A stretch of 64,000 nucleotides of DNA from Pseudomonadota bacterium. Its GTDB lineage: Bacteria > Pseudomonadota > Gammaproteobacteria > Steroidobacterales > Steroidobacteraceae. Where the stretch lies: NCBI GenBank assembly GCA_018240525.1, contig JAFEFN010000014.1, forward strand, positions 44,487 to 108,486. Reading direction: 5' to 3'. A model generated the notes under the pieces. The model was given only the letters and a program-made list of their open reading frames with translations. It ran no database searches and had not been told where the DNA came from. Shown here piece by piece: positions 44,144 to 52,922 of this stretch. Positions within the stretch are counted from its first letter, which is position 1; each line of letters starts with the position of its first letter. The position numbers and the translations under genes were made by a program.

Positions 44144-45253
44144 CTACAGGTTGGTCTTGATGCGCGTCCAGGTGCGCGTGCGCAGCCGCTCCAGGGCCGG
44201 GGAGGCCTCCGCGGAGAGGAACAGCCGCGCCTCCATCGCCGGCGTCGGGTAGACCATCGGGTCGTTGAGGATCTCCGGGTCCACGTAGGGGTTGGCGGCC
44301 AGGTTGTCGTTGCCGTAGTGGATCTCGTTGGTGATCTGCGCAATCACCTTCGGCTCCATGATGTAGTTGAGGAACGCGTGCGCGGCCAGCCGATGCGGGG
44401 CGTCCGCGGGGATCAGCAGCGCATCGAAGGAGCCGTTGGCGCCCTCCTTGGGGACCGTAAACGCCAGGTTCACATCCACCCCCGCCGCCTTGGCGCGCGC
44501 CCGCGAGGTCGCGTAGTCCCCGGACCACGACATGGAGATGCAGAAATCCCCCGTTGCCAGGCCGTTCATGTACTCGCTCGAATCGAACGCGCGGATGTAG
44601 GGCCGCACGCGGAGCAGCAGTTTCTCGGCCTGCGCGTAGTCCTCGGGCCGGGTGGTGTTCGGATCCAGGCGCAGGTAGTTGAGCGCCAGCTGCAGCACGT
44701 CCTCCGCGGAGTCGAGGAAGGTCACCCCGCAATCCGCGAAGCGCGCGATGACCTCCGGTTTGAAGATCATGTCCAGGCTGTCCACCGGGGCATCCGCCAT
44801 GCGCGCCCGGATCTTGTCGACGTTGTAGGCAAAGCCGTTGACGTGCCGCAGGTAGGGCATCGCGTAGCGGTTGCCCGGATCGGCGCCCGACTCCACCGCC
44901 AGCACGTGCGGGTCCAGGTTCTTCCAGTTCGGCAGCAGGGCCTTGTCGAGCGGCTGGTAAATGCCCGCCTTGATCTGGCGCGCGAAGTAGTCGGTCGAGG
45001 TGCTCACCACGTCGTAGCCGGAGTCCCCCGCCATCATCTTGGCCTCGAGCGTCTCGTCGGCATCGTAGGTGTCGTAGGTCACGGTGATGCCCGTGCGGCG
45101 CTCGAACTCGGCGATGGTGTCCTTGCCGATGTAGTCCGCCCAGTTGTAGATGTGCAGCTGCTTTTCCTCCGTCCCCGGTGCACGTGCCGCCGGGCCGCAT
45201 GCGGCGGTGGCCGCGAGGGCACAGGCGGTGAGGACGACCTGCAGCAGCCGCAC
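44144..45253 (-). CDS. Polyamine-type periplasmic binding protein, PotD-like
   Basis: The 369-residue protein has a signal sequence with a probable lipobox (ALAATAAC) and the PotD/PotF-type pattern LHIYNWADYIGKDTIAEFERRTG, YDTYDADETLEAKMMAG and ISMSWSGDY. It captures a cationic substrate, such as a polyamine or a betaine, in the periplasm and delivers it to the permeases at 39089-40810. It starts at GTG 45253 and lies 20 bp after the aldehyde dehydrogenase gene on the same strand, forming a transport-plus-oxidation operon. Confidence 0.9.
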   Translation of the reverse strand: MRLLQVVLTACALAATAACGPAARAPGTEEKQLHIYNWADYIGKDTIAEFERRTGITVTYDTYDADETLEAKMMAGDSGYDVVSTSTDYFARQIKAGIYQPLDKALLPNWKNLDPHVLAVESGADPGNRYAMPYLRHVNGFAYNVDKIRARMADAPVDSLDMIFKPEVIARFADCGVTFLDSAEDVLQLALNYLRLDPNTTRPEDYAQAEKLLLRVRPYIRAFDSSEYMNGLATGDFCISMSWSGDYATSRARAKAAGVDVNLAFTVPKEGANGSFDALLIPADAPHRLAAHAFLNYIMEPKVIAQITNEIHYGNDNLAANPYVDPEILNDPMVYPTPAMEARLFLSAEASPALERLRTRTWTRIKTNL

Positions 45254-45273
45254 CCGGCCGTGCGGCCGGCGGC

Positions 45274-46698
45274 TCAGAGTTTCACCATCACGTGGCGGGT
45301 CACGGTGTAGTCCTCGAGTGCGTACACGGACAGGTCCTTGCCATAGCCGGAGCGCTTGAAGCCGCCGTGGGGCATCTCGTTGACCGTGGCGAAGTGCGTG
45401 TTGATCCAGGTGGCCCCGTATTGCAGCTGCGCGGCCACGTTCATCGCCCGGGCGATGTCACGCGTCCAGATGGAGGAGGCCAGCCCGTACTCCGAGTCGT
45501 TCGCCCAGCGCACCGCCTCGTCGACATCGCTGAACGGGGTGATGGAGACCACCGGACCGAAGACCTCCTTCTGTACGATCTCATCGTCCTGGCGGGCGCC
45601 GGCGATGACCGTCGGCTCGTAGAAGAAGCCGGCGCCGGCGCGCACCTTGCCGCCGGTCGTCACCTGCATGTGCTTGCTGGCGGCGGCCCGCTCCACCATC
45701 GCCGCCACGCGGCTGCGCTGGTCCGCGGAGATCAGCGGGCCGAGTTCCACCCCGGCTTCCTGCTGCGTGCCGAGCTTGAGCGAGCGCACTGCGCTGGTGA
45801 GTTCGGCCACCACCTTCTCGTAGATGCTCTTGCCGACGTACATGCGGCAGGCGGCGGTGCAGTCCTGGCCCGCGTTGTAGTAGCCGAAGGTGCGCACCCC
45901 GGCCACCACCTCGGCCACGTCCGCATCATCGAACACGATCACCGGCGCCTTGCCGCCCAGTTCCATGTGGGTGCGCTTCATGTTGTCTGCGGCGGCGGCC
46001 AGGATCTTCTGGCCGGTGCCGATCGACCCGGTCAGCGAGACCATGCGCACGCGCGGATGGCTGGTGAGCACCCGCCCGACCGGCTCGCCGCGGCCGCAGA
46101 CGACGTTGACGACCCCAGGCGGCAGCACCTCCGCGAAGAGTTCCGCAAGCTTGAGCGTGGTGAGCGGGGTCTGCTCGGAGGGCTTGAGGATGAGGGTGTT
46201 GCCGGCAGCGATGGCCGGGGCGATCTTCCACACCGCCATCATCAGCGGGTAGTTCCAGGGGGCGATGGAGGCGACCACCCCCACCGGGTCGCGGCGGATG
46301 ATGCTGGTGTGCCCGGCCAGGTACTCACCGGCCGCCAGTCCCTGCGGGGCGCGGCACACGCCGGCGAAGTAGCGGAAGATGTCGGCGATCGAGGGCATCT
46401 CGTCCGCCTGCATGGCGGCCAGCGGCTTGCCGGTGTTGTTCGACTCGAGTGCCGCATAGGCGGCCGCCTCGGCCTCGATGCGGTCGGCGATGCGCAGCAG
46501 CAGCGTGCCGCGCTCGCGCGGCGGCGTGCGCGCCCACGCCGGGAAGGCGGCCTCGGCGGCCGCCACCGCTGCCTCGATCTGCGCGGTCGATGCAGAAGGA
46601 ACGGACGCGATCTGCTTGCCGGTGGCCGAGTCGAGGATTGCCTCGGCGGGGCCTTCGCCGGCCACGAGCTGCCCGGCGATCAACATCTTGGTCTGCAT
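45274..46698 (-). CDS. Aldehyde dehydrogenase, aminobutyraldehyde/betaine-aldehyde type
   Basis: A 474-residue NAD(P)-dependent ALDH with [26 protein letters not shown], catalytic Glu in [12 protein letters not shown] and catalytic Cys in GQDCTAACR. The overall pattern is closest to gamma-aminobutyraldehyde (PatD) and trimethylaminobutyraldehyde dehydrogenases. Next to a polyamine-type binding protein and a carnitine operon, oxidation of 4-trimethylaminobutyraldehyde to gamma-butyrobetaine is an attractive inference; 4-aminobutyraldehyde is the alternative. A strong AGGAG site sits 6 bp before the ATG. Divergent from the BKACE operon. Confidence 0.9.
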   Translation of the reverse strand: MQTKMLIAGQLVAGEGPAEAILDSATGKQIASVPSASTAQIEAAVAAAEAAFPAWARTPPRERGTLLLRIADRIEAEAAAYAALESNNTGKPLAAMQADEMPSIADIFRYFAGVCRAPQGLAAGEYLAGHTSIIRRDPVGVVASIAPWNYPLMMAVWKIAPAIAAGNTLILKPSEQTPLTTLKLAELFAEVLPPGVVNVVCGRGEPVGRVLTSHPRVRMVSLTGSIGTGQKILAAAADNMKRTHMELGGKAPVIVFDDADVAEVVAGVRTFGYYNAGQDCTAACRMYVGKSIYEKVVAELTSAVRSLKLGTQQEAGVELGPLISADQRSRVAAMVERAAASKHMQVTTGGKVRAGAGFFYEPTVIAGARQDDEIVQKEVFGPVVSITPFSDVDEAVRWANDSEYGLASSIWTRDIARAMNVAAQLQYGATWINTHFATVNEMPHGGFKRSGYGKDLSVYALEDYTVTRHVMVKL

Positions 46699-46761
46699 GC
46701 TCGACTCCTGAAAATGTGGTGCGCACCGCGCGGTCCTTAGCTTGCCGCATTGCGCCGCGCC

Positions 46762-46789
46762 GTTATATTATTGTCCCTATAATATTAAC
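46762..46789. promoter_or_regulatory. AT-rich dyad in the ALDH / BKACE divergent promoter
   Basis: GTTATATTAT (46762-46771) and ATAATATTAAC (46779-46789) form an imperfect inverted repeat around TGTCCCT. TATAAT at 46778-46783 is a good -10 element for the BKACE gene (ATG 46810). The decamer TTATATTATT (46763-46772) recurs upstream of the carnitine dehydrogenase gene (54493-54502, opposite strand). It is a candidate operator for the TetR protein at 52269. Confidence 0.5.
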
Positions 46790-46809
46790 ACGCTCGTCCC
46801 CGAGGCTCC

Positions 46810-47709
46810 ATGAATCAAGACGTCATCATCACCTGCGCAATCACGGGCGACGACACCAAGGTCACCAAGAGCCCGCACTGCCCGATCACCCCCGAGGGGA
46901 TCGCCGACTCGGCCATCGAGGCCGCCCGTGCCGGGGCCGCCATCGTACACATTCATGTGCGCGACCCGGCAACCGGGGCGTTCAGCATGGCCACCGAGCA
47001 CTACCGCGCGGTCGTCAAGCGCATCCGCGAGAGCGGGGTCGACGTTCTGGTGAACCTTACCTGCGGGATGGGTGGCTACATCTGCATCGGCAAAGACGGG
47101 TTGAAGGACACCCCGGCGGCCGGCTCGGACTTCGTGACGCAGAAGGAGCGCATGCAGCACGTCATCGACCTGTGCCAGGAGGGCTTGTACCGGCCCGACA
47201 TCGCGACGCTCGACTGCGGTACGCTCAACTTCGGCGACGGTAATCGCGCCTACATCTCCACCCCCGACTACTGCCGGGAGGGCGCAGCGCTCATGCGCGA
47301 CCTCAAGGTCAAGGTCGAAATGGAGGTGTTCGACACGGGCAACCTCTGGTTCGTCAAGCAGATGGTGAAGGAAGGCCTGGTGCCAGGACCGCCCATGATC
47401 CAGCTGTGCACGGGCATTCCCTATGGCGTACCCGCCGACACCGGCCACCTGCTGGCGATGGTGAACACCCTGCCGGCCAACAGCGTGTGGAGCTCATTCG
47501 CCATCAGCCGGATGCAGATGCCCTGGGTGGCGCAGTCGATCCTGCTCGGCGGCAACGTGCGGGTCGGCCTGGAGGACAACCTGTACCTGAGCAAGGGTGT
47601 GTATGCGAGCAATGCCCAGCTGGTCCAGAAGGCGCGCACCATCATCGAGGCGATGGGCGCCCGCGTGGTCGGCCCCGACCAGGCCCGCGAGCGGCTGCAG
47701 CTGAACTGA
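46810..47709 (+). CDS. BKACE (DUF849) beta-keto acid cleavage enzyme, dehydrocarnitine type
   Basis: A 299-residue TIM-barrel zinc enzyme beginning DVIITCAITGDDTKVTKSP with the zinc motif AAIVHIHVRDP (H47, H49) and NLTCGMGGY. BKACE enzymes react a beta-keto acid with acetyl-CoA. The carnitine-specific members convert 3-dehydrocarnitine and acetyl-CoA to betainyl-CoA and acetoacetate. The presence of carnitine dehydrogenase, thioesterases and a CaiD-like hydratase nearby supports that substrate. First gene of a four-gene operon (46810-51032) with 1-bp spacing or 4-bp overlaps. Confidence 0.88.
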   Translation: MNQDVIITCAITGDDTKVTKSPHCPITPEGIADSAIEAARAGAAIVHIHVRDPATGAFSMATEHYRAVVKRIRESGVDVLVNLTCGMGGYICIGKDGLKDTPAAGSDFVTQKERMQHVIDLCQEGLYRPDIATLDCGTLNFGDGNRAYISTPDYCREGAALMRDLKVKVEMEVFDTGNLWFVKQMVKEGLVPGPPMIQLCTGIPYGVPADTGHLLAMVNTLPANSVWSSFAISRMQMPWVAQSILLGGNVRVGLEDNLYLSKGVYASNAQLVQKARTIIEAMGARVVGPDQARERLQLN

Positions 47710-47710
47710 C

Positions 47711-48202
47711 GTGGCCGGGATACCGATCCTGCGCACCCCGATCCTGCCGGAGTGGATCGATTACAACGGCCACCTGCGGGATGCGTACTACGGGCTGATC
47801 TTCAGCCAGGCCACCGATGCCCTCATGGACCGCATCGGTCTGGACGCGGGGTATCGCGCGAGCACCGGCTGCACGCTCTACACGGTCGAGATGCATCTGC
47901 ACTACCTGCAGGAGGTCAAGGCCGAGGACACCGCCGAGGTGACCCTGCGCATCCTCGCCACGGACGCCAAGCGCATCCACCTCGCCCTCGAGCTTGTCCG
48001 CGCCGGCAAGGAGGGCGTCGCGGCCGGCGCGGAGGTCATGCTGCTGCACGTGCAGCAGCACGGGGGTACGGTCTCGACGGCGGTCTTTCCGGCCGCCGTG
48101 AGCGCGGCACTGGCCACCCTCAGGGACCAGAGCGCCTCACTCGCCGCTGCGGCACCGGGCTCGCGCCGCATGGAGCTGCGCGCCGCCGCGCGACCCTCAT
48201 GA
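47711..48202 (+). CDS. Hotdog thioesterase, probable betainyl-CoA thioesterase
   Basis: A 163-residue 4HBT-type hotdog protein, GTG start at 47711 one base after the BKACE stop. Its LPEWIDYNGHLRDAYY motif matches RPEWIDYNGHMTDSRY in the C-terminal domain of the carnitine dehydrogenase fusion at 52923, so the two are paralogues. Next to BKACE, release of glycine betaine from betainyl-CoA is the likely role; carnitinyl-CoA is an alternative. The last 25 residues are a low-complexity Ala-rich tail. Confidence 0.85.
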   Translation: MAGIPILRTPILPEWIDYNGHLRDAYYGLIFSQATDALMDRIGLDAGYRASTGCTLYTVEMHLHYLQEVKAEDTAEVTLRILATDAKRIHLALELVRAGKEGVAAGAEVMLLHVQQHGGTVSTAVFPAAVSAALATLRDQSASLAAAAPGSRRMELRAAARPS

Positions 48203-50259
48203 GCGCGGCAGGCATGCGGCGCCTGCTGGCGCCGCGCAGCGTGGCGCTGATCGGTGGCGCCTGGGCGGACGCGGCGTTCGCGGCCAGCAGCGCCATCGGC
48301 TACTCCGGCGAGGTGTGGCGCATCCATCCGCGGCGTGCCTCGAGCGCCAGCGAGCGCTATTACCGCAGCATCGATGAGCTGCCGGCGGCCCCGGATGCCG
48401 CCTTCATTGCGGTCCCCAACCACGAAGTCCCGGCCATCGCCGGGGCCCTGCGGCGCCGCGGCGCGGGCGGCTTCGTCTGCTTCGCGGCCGGCTTCTCCGA
48501 GCTCGCCACGCCCGAGGGCGACCGGCTCACGCGCGAACTGGTGCGCAACGCCGGCGACCTGCCCTACTTCGGCCCGAACTGCTACGGCTTCGTGAACTTC
48601 TTCGACGGTGCGGCGCTGTGGCCGGACCAGCTGGTCGGCAGACGCCGCGAGCACGGCATCGCCCTGATCTGCCAGAGCGGCACGATCGCGCTCAACCTGC
48701 TCTTCAACGACCGCTCCCTGCCGATCGGCTGCGTGCTCACCGTCGGCAACCAGACGCGCCTGGCCGCCGAGGACCTGATCGAGCTGCTGACCGCGGACGA
48801 GCGGGTCACCGGCTTCGGGCTGTATCTCGAGGGCGTGCGCGACGCACGCCGCTTCACGGCCGTGGCGGCCGCCGCGCGCGAGGCCGGCAAGCCGATCGCA
48901 CTGGTGAAGGCCGGGCGCACCGCGGCGGCAAGCGCGACCGTGCGCACGCATACCGGGGCGCTGGCCGGCGCGGACGGCGCGTTCGATGCCTTCTGCAACC
49001 AGGCGGGCATCGCCCGCTGTGAGTCCCTGGCGACCCTGTGCGAGACGCTGAAGATCTTCCACTCCGGCGGCCCGCTGCCTGGCCGCCGGGTGCTGACCCT
49101 GGGGGCGTCCGGCGGCGACATGGCGATGACCGCGGATGCCGCGCGTAACCTGTCACTGGAGTTCGCCCCCCTCCCGCCGGCCAGCAGGACGCGCCTGCGC
49201 GAGATCCTCACCGACAAGGTGCACATCGCCAACCCCTTCGATTTCCACACGCACATCTGGTTCGACTACCCGAAGCAGCGTCAGATGTTCGAGGTGGTGC
49301 TGCGCTCCGGATACGATGCGGTCGGGTTCATGCTCGATTGCCCGCCGCCACCGGCGGATGCCTCCGCCTACGTGAGGGTCGTCGAGGAGTTTGCGGCCGC
49401 CCTGCCGGGAGCGCCCAGCCGGGCGGTGCTGATCTCCTCTCTGCCCGAGTCCATGGCCGCATCGACGCGCGAGCTGTGCCAGGCTGCCGGCATCGCGCCC
49501 CTGCAGGGCCAGCGCGAGGCCCTCGAGGCGCTCGATCTGGCCGGCGCGGTCGGCGAGCGCTGGGCCACGAACACGCGCGTGGAGCTGCGCATCCCGCCGC
49601 CGCGCGCGGACAGCGCGTACGCGCTCAGCGAGCCGGAGGGCAAGGCGGCGCTGGCCGCCTTTGGCGTGCCGGTGCCGCGCAGCCGGCTCGCCCCGGTCGC
49701 TGCCGCGGCCGCGGCGGCCGCGGAGATCGGCTTTCCGGTGGTGCTCAAGGCCGCGGCGGCCGCGCTGGAGCACAAGTCCGAGGTCGGCGGCGTCGTCCTG
49801 AACGTGCGCACCGCGCCGGAAGCCGAGGCGGCCGCGCGGCACCTGGCGAAGCTTTCCGACGTGGTGCTGGTCGAGGAGATGATCCCCGATGGGGTGGCTG
49901 AAATTCTCGTCGGCATCACGGTCGATGCGCAATTTGGCCAGATGCTGGTCCTGGGCGCCGGCGGCGTCCTCACCGAAGTGCTGCGCGACAGCGTCAACCT
50001 CCTGCCGCCTTTCACGGAAGCGTCGGTCAGCGCGGCGCTGGCGCGCCTGAAGGTGGCACGGCTGCTGGACGGATTCCGCGGCAGGCCCGCCGGGGACGTG
50101 CCAGCGCTGGTAGCGGCGATCCTCGCCTGCACGCGCTACGCTGCCGACCACCTGGAGCGGCTGGCCGAACTCGACCTGAATCCGGTGATCGTGCGCCCGC
50201 TGGGCCGCGGGGCCGTGGCGGTGGATGCACTGATACGACTGACAGGAGCCAAGACATGA
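48199..50259 (+). CDS. NDP-forming acyl-CoA synthetase (fused alpha-beta)
   Basis: The 686-residue protein has a CoA-binding domain (APRSVALIGGAW), a ligase-CoA domain (GIALICQSGTIALNL) with the phospho-histidine motif THTGALAG (H251) and a C-terminal ATP-grasp domain (FPVVLKAAAAALEHKSEVGGVVLN). It belongs to the ADP-forming acetyl-CoA synthetase family, not the AMP-forming CaiC family. In this operon it could activate gamma-butyrobetaine, crotonobetaine or carnitine to the CoA thioester. ATG overlaps the thioesterase stop. Assignment to the family is firm, substrate inferred. Confidence 0.87.
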   Translation: MSAAGMRRLLAPRSVALIGGAWADAAFAASSAIGYSGEVWRIHPRRASSASERYYRSIDELPAAPDAAFIAVPNHEVPAIAGALRRRGAGGFVCFAAGFSELATPEGDRLTRELVRNAGDLPYFGPNCYGFVNFFDGAALWPDQLVGRRREHGIALICQSGTIALNLLFNDRSLPIGCVLTVGNQTRLAAEDLIELLTADERVTGFGLYLEGVRDARRFTAVAAAAREAGKPIALVKAGRTAAASATVRTHTGALAGADGAFDAFCNQAGIARCESLATLCETLKIFHSGGPLPGRRVLTLGASGGDMAMTADAARNLSLEFAPLPPASRTRLREILTDKVHIANPFDFHTHIWFDYPKQRQMFEVVLRSGYDAVGFMLDCPPPPADASAYVRVVEEFAAALPGAPSRAVLISSLPESMAASTRELCQAAGIAPLQGQREALEALDLAGAVGERWATNTRVELRIPPPRADSAYALSEPEGKAALAAFGVPVPRSRLAPVAAAAAAAAEIGFPVVLKAAAAALEHKSEVGGVVLNVRTAPEAEAAARHLAKLSDVVLVEEMIPDGVAEILVGITVDAQFGQMLVLGAGGVLTEVLRDSVNLLPPFTEASVSAALARLKVARLLDGFRGRPAGDVPALVAAILACTRYAADHLERLAELDLNPVIVRPLGRGAVAVDALIRLTGAKT

Positions 50260-51032
50260 GCGATGGCATCAATACCGTCACCAACGGTGCGGTCATGGAG
50301 ATCACGATCGACCGCCCCAAGGCCAATGCCATCGACCTGGCGGCGAGCCGGCGCCTGAACCAGGTAATCAGTGCATTCCGCGATGATCCAAAGCTGCGCG
50401 TGGCGATCGTCACCGGTGCCGGCGAGCGCTTCTTTTCGCCCGGCTGGGACCTGAAGGCGGCTGCCGCGGGCGAGGAGTCCGACTCCGACTGGGGCGTCGG
50501 CGGCTTCGGCGGCCTGAACTACCCGCGCAACCTCAACAAGCCGCTCATTGCCGCGGTCAACGGCATCGCCTGCGGCGGTGGCTTCGAAATCGTGCTGGGC
50601 ACCGATATCATCGTGATGGAGGAGCATGCGCGCTTCGCGCTGCCGGAGATCAACGTCGGCGTGCTGGCCGATGCCGGAACCATCAAGCTGCGGCGGCGCG
50701 TTCCCTACCACGTCGCGGTGGAGTTCCTGATGACCGGCCGCTGGATGGATGCCGCCGAAGCCAAGCACTGGGGCCTTGCCAACCACGTGGTGCCCAAGGG
50801 ACAGGCCATGGCCAAGGCGCGCGAGATTGCCCAGCAGCTGGCCGCCGGGCCGCCGCTGCTGTTTCCGGCGATCAAGCAGCTGCTGCGCCACACGGAGATG
50901 GTGGCCGAGAACGCCGCCTTCGAGCTGCACGACAGCCTCGATGCGGTGCAGAAGGTCGTGCGCTCGGAGGACCTGAAGGAAGGCGCGACGGCATTCGCCG
51001 AGAAACGCCCGCCGCGCTGGAAGGGCCGCTAG
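50256..51032 (+). CDS. CaiD-like carnitinyl-CoA dehydratase / enoyl-CoA hydratase
   Basis: A 258-residue crotonase. GIACGGGFEIVLGTDI holds the first catalytic Glu region and ARFALPEINVG the second; both glutamates are present. The C terminus (SEDLKEGATAFAEKRPPRWKGR in parts) closely follows the E. coli CaiD pattern EGPLAFAEKRDPVWKGR. It would interconvert crotonobetainyl-CoA and carnitinyl-CoA. ATG overlaps the synthetase stop (ATGA). General enoyl-CoA hydratase activity remains possible, but the context favours carnitine metabolism. Confidence 0.85.
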   Translation: MSDGINTVTNGAVMEITIDRPKANAIDLAASRRLNQVISAFRDDPKLRVAIVTGAGERFFSPGWDLKAAAAGEESDSDWGVGGFGGLNYPRNLNKPLIAAVNGIACGGGFEIVLGTDIIVMEEHARFALPEINVGVLADAGTIKLRRRVPYHVAVEFLMTGRWMDAAEAKHWGLANHVVPKGQAMAKAREIAQQLAAGPPLLFPAIKQLLRHTEMVAENAAFELHDSLDAVQKVVRSEDLKEGATAFAEKRPPRWKGR

Positions 51033-51094
51033 CGGTAATTTCCCGGGACGCTGTTAACGCCTGCTGACGCGGGCAGGCCGCCGGGGGGCGCCGG

Positions 51095-52258
51095 TCAGCC
51101 GCCCAGCGGTCGCAGCAGTGCGCGCGAGATGATGTGGCGCTGCACCTCGCTGGTGCCGTCCCAGATGCGCTCGATGCGGGCATCGCGCCAGATGCGTTCG
51201 AGGGGCAGCTCGCTCATGAGCCCCATGCCGCCGTGGATCTGCAGTGCTTCGTCGGCCACCATCGCCAGCATCTCGCTGGCCTTGAGCTTCGCGATCGCCA
51301 TGTCGGTGTCGCTGGCGAGCTTGTGCTCCAGCTTCCAGGCCGCCTCCAGGGTGAGCAGCTCCGCCGCACGCAGCTCCACGGCCATGTCGGCCAGCTTGAA
51401 GGCCACGCCCTGGAACTTGCCGATCTGCTGACCGAACTGTTCGCGGTCGACCGCCCACTGCTTGGCGCTCTCCAGCGCGCGCTCGGCACGGCCCAGGCAG
51501 GTCGCGGCCACCTGCAGGCGAGTGGCGCCGAGCCAGGTGTTGGCTACCTCGAAGCCCTTGTGCACGGCGCCGAGCACCGCGGACTTCGGCACGCGGCAGT
51601 CGGTGAACTCGAGAATGCTGTTCGTGTAGCCGCGGTGCGAGACGTTCCGGTACCCGGGGCGCACCACGAAGCCGGGCGTTCCCTTGTCCACCAGGAACGC
51701 CGTGATGAGCTTGCGCTTGCCGCGCGCCGAGGCCTCCTCGCCGCTGGCGGCGAACAGAATGACGAAGTCGGCATGGTCGGCGTGACTGATGAAGTGCTTG
51801 GTGCCGTTGATGACGAAATCACCGCCCTTCTCCACCGCGCTACATTTCATGCCGCGCACGTCTGAGCCCGCCCCCGGCTCGGTCATCGCCAGGCAGTCCA
51901 CGCGCTCACCACGCACGCTCGGCAGCAGGTAGCGCTCGCGCTGCCCGCCGACACAGGCCAGAAGGATGTTCGACGGGCGCCCGACGCAGGAGTACTGCAG
52001 TGCGTACCCGGTCCAGCCGAGTTCCTTCTCATAGAGGATCCAGCTGACCGCATCGAGTCCGGCGCCGCCGACCTCGGTCGGCATGTTCGCCGCGTACAGC
52101 CCGGCGGCGATTGCCTTGTGCTTCAGTTCCCGCAGCAACTCGGGACGCAGCACGCCGGTATCCTCGACCTCGCGCTCGTGCGGCACCAGTTCGTTGCGCA
52201 CGAACTCGCGGGTGGAAGAGACGATCAGCTGCTGTTCTTCGGACAGGGAAAAATCCAT
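51095..52258 (-). CDS. Acyl-CoA dehydrogenase, probable gamma-butyrobetainyl-CoA dehydrogenase
   Basis: The 387-residue flavoprotein has the standard three-part ACAD fold with CLAMTEPGAGSDVRGM, the helix GQQIGKFQGVAFKLADM and C-terminal LQIHGGMGLMSELPLERIWRDARIERIWDGTSEVQ (in parts). At the usual catalytic position (YEGT/WEGT) it has WDGT, Asp in place of Glu. Role: oxidation of gamma-butyrobetainyl-CoA to crotonobetainyl-CoA, or the reverse, inferred from the neighbours. GGAG site before ATG 52258; 10 bp after the TetR stop and in one operon with the regulator and carnitine dehydrogenase. Confidence 0.85.
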   Translation of the reverse strand: MDFSLSEEQQLIVSSTREFVRNELVPHEREVEDTGVLRPELLRELKHKAIAAGLYAANMPTEVGGAGLDAVSWILYEKELGWTGYALQYSCVGRPSNILLACVGGQRERYLLPSVRGERVDCLAMTEPGAGSDVRGMKCSAVEKGGDFVINGTKHFISHADHADFVILFAASGEEASARGKRKLITAFLVDKGTPGFVVRPGYRNVSHRGYTNSILEFTDCRVPKSAVLGAVHKGFEVANTWLGATRLQVAATCLGRAERALESAKQWAVDREQFGQQIGKFQGVAFKLADMAVELRAAELLTLEAAWKLEHKLASDTDMAIAKLKASEMLAMVADEALQIHGGMGLMSELPLERIWRDARIERIWDGTSEVQRHIISRALLRPLGG

Positions 52259-52268
52259 CGCCGTCTCC

Positions 52269-52907
52269 TCAGGCCGAGGCCTTGCTGTGCTTCTTCGGGA
52301 GTGCAGCGGTCGCTCCCATGGCCCAGCCGTGCAGCAGTTCCAGCTGCAGGCGCAGCTGGCCCACCTGGCGGTCGGCCGGCCAGTCGCCGCGGCTGGCCAC
52401 CGTGCTCGCGGTGACGCCGTTGATGAAGGTGATGACCGAGCGCAGCACCTGCTCCTGGATGGTCGGCGGCCAGCCGACCCACTCGCTCCAGCCGCGCTCC
52501 AGGCAGCGCTCGAACAGGCGCAGGTACTCGCGGTGCAGCCAGGCATTGATGCGCTTGAGGCGGCGGTCCGCCGGCACCTGGCCCCAGAAGGCGATCCAGA
52601 ACGCGCACTCGATGTAGCGCGTCTCGTCCACGGGCAGCGCCTCGGTGAGGAGTGTCAGCAGGTCGGGCTGCTGGTCGGCACCGCTCGGGGTGAGGCGCTC
52701 CTCGATGCGTCGCAGGATCAGGCGCAGTGCCGCGGTCACTATGTCCTGCTTGGTATCGAAGTAATGCGCCACCATGCCGGTGGTGTAACCCGCCTCGCGC
52801 GCGATGCGCACGATCGTTGCCTGGTCAAAGCCGTGCTGCGCCACGACGCGGCAGGCCACCAGGGCGATCTCGTTGCGGCGCTGCTCGTGGTCGACGATCT
52901 TCGGCAT
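52269..52907 (-). CDS. TetR-family regulator, BetI-like
   Basis: A 212-residue repressor with helix-turn-helix RRNEIALVACRVVAQHGFDQATIVRIAREAGYTTGMVAHYFDTK (in parts) and a BetI-like ligand domain (ECAFWIAFWGQV, LNAWLHREYLRLF as INAWLHREYLRLF). Strong GAGGAG site before ATG 52907. It is the middle gene of the carnitine dehydrogenase - TetR - acyl-CoA dehydrogenase operon. Control of both carnitine operons through the shared AT-rich sites at 46762 and 54493 is inferred; the ligand may be a betaine or its CoA ester. Confidence 0.88.
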   Translation of the reverse strand: MPKIVDHEQRRNEIALVACRVVAQHGFDQATIVRIAREAGYTTGMVAHYFDTKQDIVTAALRLILRRIEERLTPSGADQQPDLLTLLTEALPVDETRYIECAFWIAFWGQVPADRRLKRINAWLHREYLRLFERCLERGWSEWVGWPPTIQEQVLRSVITFINGVTASTVASRGDWPADRQVGQLRLQLELLHGWAMGATAALPKKHSKASA

Positions 52908-52922
52908 GGGCGCTCCTCGGGT

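Noticed and set aside
46778..46786. AT-rich motifs as pure promoter -10 elements rather than operators
   Set aside because: Kept as candidate operators because the match extends beyond six bases and recurs at functionally linked genes, but a simple -10 explanation cannot be excluded; not claimed as proven sites.
51058..51078. GCCTGC ... GCAGGC dyad between the CaiD-like and acyl-CoA dehydrogenase genes as a bidirectional terminator
   Set aside because: Six-base stem without a T-run; symmetry of this size is expected often in high-GC DNA.
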